Part shown: positions 1 through 4,427 of the stretch, one piece after another | Numbering within the stretch: position 1 is the stretch's first letter | Layout: each line of letters begins with the position of its first letter | From: Bacillota bacterium | Lineage (GTDB): Bacteria > Bacillota_A > Clostridia > Acetivibrionales > DUMB01 | Length of the DNA: 10,342 bases | NCBI GenBank assembly: GCA_023621975.1 | Contig: JAMOAC010000473.1 | Coordinates: 1 to 10,342, forward strand | Reading direction: 5' to 3' | Made by a program: the position numbers and the translations under genes | Notes under the pieces: generated by a model | Databases searched by the model: none | The model's input: only the letters and a program-made list of their open reading frames with translations | What the model was told of the DNA's origin: nothing

Positions 1-175
1 TAGAGCAGTAAAAATAAAGCCATAAAAGCAAAGCAGTAAAGCAGTAAAAGTAAAACCGCAAAAACAAGGCCATAAAATAAACTATAAATATAAAAATAAA
101 TATAAACCATAAACATAATGCCATAAGCTGGCTGACAAACTGCTGATAAACTATAGATATAAAGCCGTTAACTGA
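1..175. repeat. A-rich low-complexity tract with short degenerate repeats
   Basis: The plus strand is very rich in A and poor in T outside TA steps. It is built from short recurring words: GCAGTAAA at 5-12, 33-40 and 41-48 (the last two directly abutting), GCCATAAAA at 19-27 and 69-77, and GCCATAA at 120-126. Many ATAAA/TAAAT units lie between them. No complete gene is seen. The minus strand has an open hydrophobic frame running off the left edge, but it has no ribosome binding site and T-rich DNA gives hydrophobic codons by default. The role of the tract is unknown; it lies beyond the terminator of the neighbouring glycosyltransferase gene. Confidence 0.55.
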
Positions 176-217
176 AAAAAGCAGGCCGGTTAAAGGAAGT
201 GGTTCCTTAAACCGGCC
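174..217 (-). terminator. Rho-independent terminator of the glycosyltransferase gene
   Basis: Inverted repeat with arms 184-198 and 203-217 (15 bp, one A/A mismatch) and a 4-nt loop, with a GGCCGG base. Read on the minus strand the stem is followed by GCTTTTTTCAG, giving a six-T tract. It sits 28 bp past the stop codon of the minus-strand glycosyltransferase gene, as expected for an intrinsic terminator of that transcript. Confidence 0.9.
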
Positions 218-245
218 GTGCATTCATGCTTTCTCCAATTTCTTA

Positions 246-1502
246 TCAGGCTTTTTCCAGTTCCTTTATGCTTATTTCACGGGTGTGTATCGTATGGCAC
301 CAGTTTTTATTGTCTTTACTGAGAAAACCCTGTATTGTGATGGGCACCCAGGTTAGGCAGTAAAACGGGTAAACAATAAAGCCGAGGATGACCTTGGGAT
401 TAAGCTTTCCTTCAGCCAGAATCACCAAAGGCCCGTACAGGAACTGCAGTATAACGAGAATATGCCATGCGGCGGCGGGGAAGACATACCGCATGCTGTA
501 AAACGGTGATTCCGGATAGATTGTCTGTATCCACATCATTATTGTAGCAAGGCCTACAAATATAAACCTTATGGGCTGAAAGAGGTATATGGCACAGTCA
601 AAGGCTGCCAGGTCAAAATTCTTGAATGCCTTGGCAAAAAGGGGCCCCAGGTAACGGCTCGCAACGTCTGCGTGCCCCTGCATCCAACGTTTGCGCTGGT
701 TCCATGACTGCTTTAGAGTGATGGGCTTTTCATCGTAAATAACTGCATTGTGTGCCCAGGAGACTTTCATGCCGTTAAGTGCAAGTTTCATGGTAAATTC
801 CAGGTCTTCCGTCAGGCAGGTTGCTCCCCAGCCGATTTTCTTCAATACATCCACATCTATGCAAAATCCGGTACCGCACAGCCCGCAGCTTAATCCCAGA
901 TAATATCTGGGTAGTTGGAATATTCTGTTCGAAAGCCAGAAAGCGATTGAATACGAGCACGTAATCCACGAATCAAAAGGATTCTTGCTGTCTATGTAAC
1001 CCTGTACTATCTTATGGCCTTTGCAAAGCTGCTTGTTCATTTCCAGTAGAAAATTTGCAGATACAAGGTTGTCTGCGTCAAATACTCCGACTGCATCGTA
1101 TTTCGTGTCCATTGAGAATATTTTCTCGAAAATCCATTCGAGAGCATAACCTTTTCCCCTTTCGTGCTCATTAAACCTCTCATACACAATGGCTCCGCAT
1201 TTTTTGGCTATTTCTGCCGTTTTATCAGTACAGTTATCTGCAACTACAAAAATGTCAAAAAGGTGTTTGGGGTAATTCTGCCTTTTTAAGCTTTCAATTA
1301 TATGGGCTATTACAAGTTCTTCATTGTGAGCCGGAATGACAAGTGCAAAACGTTTGGAAGGAGGATACAGCTGCGGGTTCTCCTCTTTTCTCTTTTTCCA
1401 TCCAAACATGGATATGCATAAATAATAGCATCCCCCTATAAAAATTAACACTTGAATAATTTGTGTAATGCGAAGTATAACCATATTCAGTTCCACAGGC
1501 AT
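246..1502 (-). CDS. Membrane-bound family 2 glycosyltransferase (processive-synthase type)
   Basis: A 418-aa GT2 (GT-A fold) enzyme that would transfer sugar from a nucleotide-sugar donor at the cytoplasmic membrane face. Visible motifs: an N-terminal membrane helix (about 8-33), PAHNEE 57-62, DNCTD 89-93, the metal/donor-binding FDADN 141-145, TEDLE 231-235 with the probable catalytic base, and QRKRW 269-273. The last is the QxxRW signature shared by cellulose, chitin, hyaluronan and poly-N-acetylglucosamine synthases. Three C-terminal membrane segments follow at about 305-328, 343-363 and 371-393. There is no PilZ domain. The start is supported by GGAGGAG at 1506-1512; Met7 would lie too far from it. 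The gene is monocistronic in view, with its own terminator and no partner genes, so the polymer or lipid product cannot be named. It could also be a non-processive transferase, since QxxRW alone does not prove processivity. Confidence 0.88.
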   Translation of the reverse strand: MPVELNMVILRITQIIQVLIFIGGCYYLCISMFGWKKRKEENPQLYPPSKRFALVIPAHNEELVIAHIIESLKRQNYPKHLFDIFVVADNCTDKTAEIAKKCGAIVYERFNEHERGKGYALEWIFEKIFSMDTKYDAVGVFDADNLVSANFLLEMNKQLCKGHKIVQGYIDSKNPFDSWITCSYSIAFWLSNRIFQLPRYYLGLSCGLCGTGFCIDVDVLKKIGWGATCLTEDLEFTMKLALNGMKVSWAHNAVIYDEKPITLKQSWNQRKRWMQGHADVASRYLGPLFAKAFKNFDLAAFDCAIYLFQPIRFIFVGLATIMMWIQTIYPESPFYSMRYVFPAAAWHILVILQFLYGPLVILAEGKLNPKVILGFIVYPFYCLTWVPITIQGFLSKDNKNWCHTIHTREISIKELEKA

Positions 1503-1536
1503 TTACTCCTCCGGCAAATAAAACTTGACTTAAATC

Positions 1537-1565
1537 TTAATATTATTTTGTACTATATTAGGCAA
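1537..1565 (-). promoter_or_regulatory. Possible promoter of the glycosyltransferase gene
   Basis: On the minus strand, TTGCCT (1565-1560) and TATTAA (1542-1537) are separated by 17 bp. Each matches the sigma-A consensus at four of six positions. Transcription would start near 1530 and leave a leader of about 28 nt containing the GGAGGAG site. The surrounding DNA is so AT-rich that a chance match is possible. Confidence 0.35.
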
Positions 1566-1586
1566 AATATTTATTAATAAGAATTT

Positions 1587-1718
1587 GTGGGAAAACAAGT
1601 TAATAGTCATTCGCACTTTAAATACGCTGAAAGAGATTGGGAAGTTATTGCTGAGCCTATTTGTCACCTTCGGGATATAATTGGCCCAGGGTCGCCGAAA
1701 AGAAAATACCCCACCCCT
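1587..1718 (+). other. Unassigned open segment in front of the transposase relic
   Basis: An open frame begins with a GTG at 1587 and runs in frame into the first transposase-like piece. Its 44 residues include the string YAERDWEVIAEP and a basic PKRKYP motif. I do not recognise this part, and it does not match the expected IstA sequence upstream of the VEY-FTSEE region. It has no ribosome binding site. It could be a badly decayed 5' part of istA, a fragment of a second mobile element, or chance coding potential. It is not likely to be an expressed gene. Confidence 0.3.
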
Positions 1719-2158
1719 GTAGAATATTTTACCTCTGAAGAAACAACCAACGGATTTATATCGAGTTTGCGAAGCACTGTGACACTCACAGCTTTTCGCG
1801 CTGCATGATCAACGCATTGGATACTTTGGATGTGTACCCTAAACGATGCTGACTGACCGGATGAAAACGGTCATGCTCGGCATGGGTTATGACTGGAACC
1901 CCCGTTGGCACCCGTTGTTTGAAGGCCTTGTCGCAGCAGGACCGGCGAATTCATGGGACAACGGGTGAAAGGCCAATTGACCGGTTGGTTCAGGAGCAAT
2001 TTGGAGCGCTTCCACTGGCGGATCGTTTGGACAAGTACCGGTTTGAAATGAAAAAGGCAAGCCGTGACGGATTTGTGAGCTATGACGGTGTGAAGTACGG
2101 CGTTCCATGGCAGTACAGTGAACGGTAAGTAAAGGTTCGGGAAATCAACGGTTTCATA
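1719..2158 (+). pseudogene. istA: Relic of an IS21-family transposase (istA), frameshifted and internally deleted
   Basis: Three collinear pieces of an IstA-like DDE transposase lie in different frames. Piece one (1719 to about 1775) reads VEYFTSEETTNGF. Piece two (about 1783-1965, other frame, with TAA at 1840-1842) contains GYFG, LTDRMKTVMLG and WNPRWHPLFE, matching the IstA core around the second catalytic Asp (the D-x-MKTVVLG motif). Piece three (about 1940-2158, third frame) has RIHGTTGERPIDRL, DGFVSYDGVKYGVPWQY and, beyond an in-frame TAA at 2126-2128, VKVREINGF, matching the IstA C-terminus. Roughly a hundred residues normally found between pieces two and three, with the catalytic Glu region, are missing. 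No istB helper gene or terminal inverted repeats were found. The segment is visibly richer in G and C than its surroundings, fitting an acquired element that has decayed. It is non-functional. Confidence 0.8.
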
Positions 2159-2225
2159 TCAGCCAGGAATTGATGAACGTCTTATCAGGGAGTTAGCGGG
2201 AATTCAATTTTCCCCCGTATAGCTT

Positions 2226-2251
2226 GTAATTTTTTACTACAAAAAAATTAC
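2226..2251. repeat. AT-rich perfect inverted repeat
   Basis: GTAATTTTTT (2226-2235) pairs perfectly with AAAAAATTAC (2242-2251) around a 6-nt loop. The stem is almost pure A/T, so it would be weak in RNA. It overlaps the stop codon of the minus-strand open frame at 2248-2466. It may be a degenerate terminator on either strand or chance in AT-rich DNA. Confidence 0.4.
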
Positions 2252-2416
2252 CTTTCATGCAAAACCAGTTGATTATTTTCAACAATGATATAAGATGGTA
2301 TTGGATTTAGCTGTGGGAGACATTCTATATTCGAATTAGATACATTTGGTAATATATACCTGATAAATGCAACTTCTACTAATAAAAAATTTAAATTGTT
2401 GCAGGAATTTTCATAT

Positions 2417-2444
2417 TTGCGTGGAATATATAATACAATATAAC
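2417..2444 (+). promoter_or_regulatory. Promoter of the glycosidase-led operon
   Basis: The best pairing is TTGCGT (2417-2422) and TATAAC (2439-2444), 16 bp apart. A second -10-like hexamer, TATAAT, occurs at 2429-2434 without a good -35. The start of transcription would fall just inside or after the operator palindrome at 2444-2457. The layout closely resembles the promoter in front of lacI, which supports it more than the hexamers alone. Confidence 0.5.
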
Positions 2445-2457
2445 TGAAACGTTTAAG
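2444..2457 (+). promoter_or_regulatory. LacI-family operator, site 1
   Basis: CTGAAACGTTTAAG is a 14-bp palindrome with one mismatched pair and a central CG. LacI-family repressors such as PurR recognise CG-centred palindromes with this same AAACGTTT core. The site overlaps or directly follows the -10 hexamer, so bound repressor would block initiation. It shares AAACGTTTAAG with the site upstream of the local lacI gene. CcpA, also of the LacI family, binds related cre sites and cannot be excluded. Confidence 0.6.
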
Positions 2458-2521
2458 TAGTTTTAATCATCTTATAGTCTGATGTAAAGATGTTGAACAG
2501 CAACACTAAGGGGGTAATTTA

Positions 2522-4342
2522 ATGGGAAAAGACAGATTTCTTCCTGTTGGGAATGAGATGGTATCAATTCCTGAGCTTTCAGAGTCGGATGCTTCAATTA
2601 TGGGAATCACTTTTTTGCATATGGGATATAAGGGAATGATTGAAATCAGGGGCAGGGATTCAGAAAATCCCTTTTTAAAGCCTTTTATCGCTATAAACGG
2701 AAAAATTGAAAAGTTTGAAAACATCAGATGGAAAAGGCTTAACTACTGGATACCTTGTTTTTGCGCTGACTGCGGCAGGCTTGTAATAGAAGGGACTTAT
2801 TTGCCTCCAATAGGGGAAAGAGGCTTCATAATAAGCCTGAAAGTGCTGAACACCGGCATGGACGAGGTGAAAGCAGAAGTCGGTTTAACAGGATGCTGGG
2901 CCAGGTCCATACACGAAATAAACGAAAACAAGGAGATTTGTGCAAAAAAATATGTATATGAAAGCAACTGGAACCAGGGCCTTGTTTTTGATTTAAGGAA
3001 TGAAATAAACATATTTTCCTTTGCCCCTATGTTTGAGGAAGAGATGAATGTCGTCTTCAAACAAGAGCAGGAAGGCGGTGATTCAATAAGTTTCCGTATG
3101 AGCAGGACTTTGGCGCTTCCCGCCGGTGGAGAACGTGTGGTGAACTTTTATTGGGGATTTGGCTTTGAAGAAGTGGGGGCTGCGACGGCAGCCAAAGAAA
3201 TGCTAAGAAAGGGATTTGAAAAAGAAAAGGAAGTTACGTTGAAATGGCTGGCTGAAAGGCAAAGGACTACCGGGGATGTGAAAATGGATGAGATAATGAA
3301 TACCAATATGTTTTTCAATTTTTTCTTCGCTTCCGGAATTACCATGGATACCGAAGAGTTTGTGCTTGTGACGTCAAGAAGCCCCAGGTACTACGTAAGT
3401 GCTGCTTACTGGGACAGGGACAGTCTCATGTGGAGTTTTCCTTCCATACTTCTTGTGGACAAGGAATACGCAAAAAATATGCTTGAATATGTTTTCACAA
3501 GGCAAATAAAAAATGTTGGCATACACAGCAGATATATAGACGGCACCGTATTGGAACCCGGATTTGAACTGGATGAATTATGCGCTCCTGTGCTTGCGTT
3601 GTATAAGTATGTTAAGTCCAGCAATGATTACGAGTATCTGGAAGAATCGCATGTACTTAAAGGTTTAAATAGAATACTGAAATTGCTTTTGTCAAAGAAA
3701 CATCCCGAAATCGATCTTTATGAAACTTTTTTGCAGCCGACGGATGACCCGATAGTATATCCTTATCTGACATATAACAATGTACTTGTGTGGAAAACCT
3801 TTATGTGTCTGCATGACTTGTACGGAACCGGCGAAGCGCTGAAACTTCCAATATCTTTCCTTGACGAAGCCGAAAAAGTTAAGAAAGCCATATGGGAAAA
3901 CTGTGTATTTATCATGGATGGGAAGGAAATTTTTGCATGGTCCGTGGATCTTCGGGGCAGATGGAATATATATGATGAACCTCCCGGCAGTTTGCAATTG
4001 TTGCCGTTTTACGGTTTTTGCAGCCCGCAGGAAGAAGTTTACAGGAATACTGTTGAAAAGATTAGGGATCCCGGATACAAATATTCCTTCAGCGGCTGCA
4101 AAATAGCGGAAATCGGCTGTGAGCACGCACCTCACCCGTGGATACTAAGTGTGGCAAACAGCCTGCTTTGCGGAAGGAAAGACAGCAGCAGTGAGATTTT
4201 GAAAATGTCCGCCATGGATAATGGGATAGCGTGTGAAAGCGTTGATGAAAATACAGGGGAATGCGTCACCGGTGAAGCTTTTGCCACATGTGCGGGATTT
4301 CTCGCTTACGCCATTTACTATTCATTTAATGAAAATGTATAG
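2522..4342 (+). CDS. Six-hairpin (alpha/alpha)6-barrel glycosidase, family not recognised
   Basis: A 606-aa protein without signal peptide or membrane segment, so cytoplasmic. Residues about 1-225 look like a beta-sandwich domain, about 226-260 a helical linker, and about 265-604 an (alpha/alpha)6 barrel. The barrel holds motifs typical of six-hairpin glycosidases: YWDRDS 296-301, FELDELC 348-354, PTDDP 406-410, YDEPPGSLQLLPF 484-496 and EHAPHPW 534-540. The order and spacing of ELDEL, PTDDP-x3-PYLTYNN and HPW-x3-VANSL recall GH125 alpha-mannosidases, with D351 and E534 as plausible acid and base by that analogy. GH125 enzymes are shorter and lack this N-terminal domain, so this is a distant relative at best. 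It contains a CxCxxC triplet (C79, C81, C84) and about 15 cysteines in all. The start is fixed by AAGGGGG 7 nt upstream. It is the first gene of the cluster, directly before a GH65 phosphorylase, which argues for hydrolysis of an imported alpha-glycoside. The substrate is unknown. Confidence 0.75.
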   Translation: MGKDRFLPVGNEMVSIPELSESDASIMGITFLHMGYKGMIEIRGRDSENPFLKPFIAINGKIEKFENIRWKRLNYWIPCFCADCGRLVIEGTYLPPIGERGFIISLKVLNTGMDEVKAEVGLTGCWARSIHEINENKEICAKKYVYESNWNQGLVFDLRNEINIFSFAPMFEEEMNVVFKQEQEGGDSISFRMSRTLALPAGGERVVNFYWGFGFEEVGAATAAKEMLRKGFEKEKEVTLKWLAERQRTTGDVKMDEIMNTNMFFNFFFASGITMDTEEFVLVTSRSPRYYVSAAYWDRDSLMWSFPSILLVDKEYAKNMLEYVFTRQIKNVGIHSRYIDGTVLEPGFELDELCAPVLALYKYVKSSNDYEYLEESHVLKGLNRILKLLLSKKHPEIDLYETFLQPTDDPIVYPYLTYNNVLVWKTFMCLHDLYGTGEALKLPISFLDEAEKVKKAIWENCVFIMDGKEIFAWSVDLRGRWNIYDEPPGSLQLLPFYGFCSPQEEVYRNTVEKIRDPGYKYSFSGCKIAEIGCEHAPHPWILSVANSLLCGRKDSSSEILKMSAMDNGIACESVDENTGECVTGEAFATCAGFLAYAIYYSFNENV

Positions 4343-4365
4343 CAGTTGGAACGCGCTGCATGTAT

Positions 4366-4390
4366 AGGCATTCAACAATACAGAATGCCT
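4366..4390 (+). repeat. Intercistronic hairpin between the two sugar enzymes
   Basis: AGGCATTC (4366-4373) pairs perfectly with GAATGCCT (4383-4390) around a 9-nt loop. It lies in the 85-bp gap between the glycosidase stop and the GH65 start. No T-run follows, so it is not a standard terminator. It could protect or mark an mRNA end after processing, or slightly reduce read-through. Confidence 0.5.
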
Positions 4391-4427
4391 CGTCATTCAA
4401 TAATATTAAGGATATGGGGAGATATTG

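Larger units (their letters stand above)
2248..2466 (-). pseudogene. Possible gene remnant: 72-codon start-less open frame
   Basis: On the minus strand a frame stays open for 72 codons between TGA (2469-2467) and TAA (2250-2248). It contains no ATG or GTG, and only a TTG four codons before the stop. The translation looks protein-like, for example near its end the stretch NPIPSYIIVENNQ, and it is not low-complexity. I do not recognise the family. It lies next to a decayed transposon and under the promoter of the plus-strand operon, so it could be the 3' remnant of a gene cut by rearrangement. Chance opening in AT-rich DNA is the alternative. Confidence 0.22.
2159..2521 (+). other. Intergenic region upstream of the sugar cluster
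   Basis: No complete gene is visible. From left to right it holds a weak hairpin (GGGAA 2198-2202 / TTCCC 2210-2214), an AT-only-stem hairpin (2226-2251), a start-less minus-strand open frame (2248-2466), and a promoter with an operator palindrome (2417-2457). A 5' leader of about 70 nt follows, ending in the AAGGGGG ribosome binding site (2508-2514) of the first glycosidase gene. Base composition changes sharply from the G+C-richer transposon relic to AT-rich DNA at about 2215. Confidence 0.7.

Noticed and set aside
3..116. Open hydrophobic minus-strand frame (starting M-F-M-VYIYFY) running off the left edge, like the start of a membrane protein.
   Set aside because: No ribosome binding site precedes the ATG at 116-114, the residues are what T-rich repeats give in any frame, and the short repeats are not multiples of three. 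It remains possible only if sequence to the left extends it.
1348..1355. A third AAACGTTT palindrome, within the glycosyltransferase gene.
   Set aside because: It lies in conserved coding sequence far from any promoter, and its flanks do not match the TTAA arms of the two operator sites.
1889..2128. A 79-codon frame that could be annotated as a small hypothetical protein.
   Set aside because: Its first 17 residues are out-of-frame sequence, and from RIHGTTGERP onward it is the C-terminal part of IstA ending at a premature stop. It is a transposase fragment, not a separate gene.
3692..4135. A 147-codon minus-strand open frame inside the glycosidase gene.
   Set aside because: It lies fully opposite a well-supported enzyme gene, has no ribosome binding site and no recognisable motif; it is a shadow frame.
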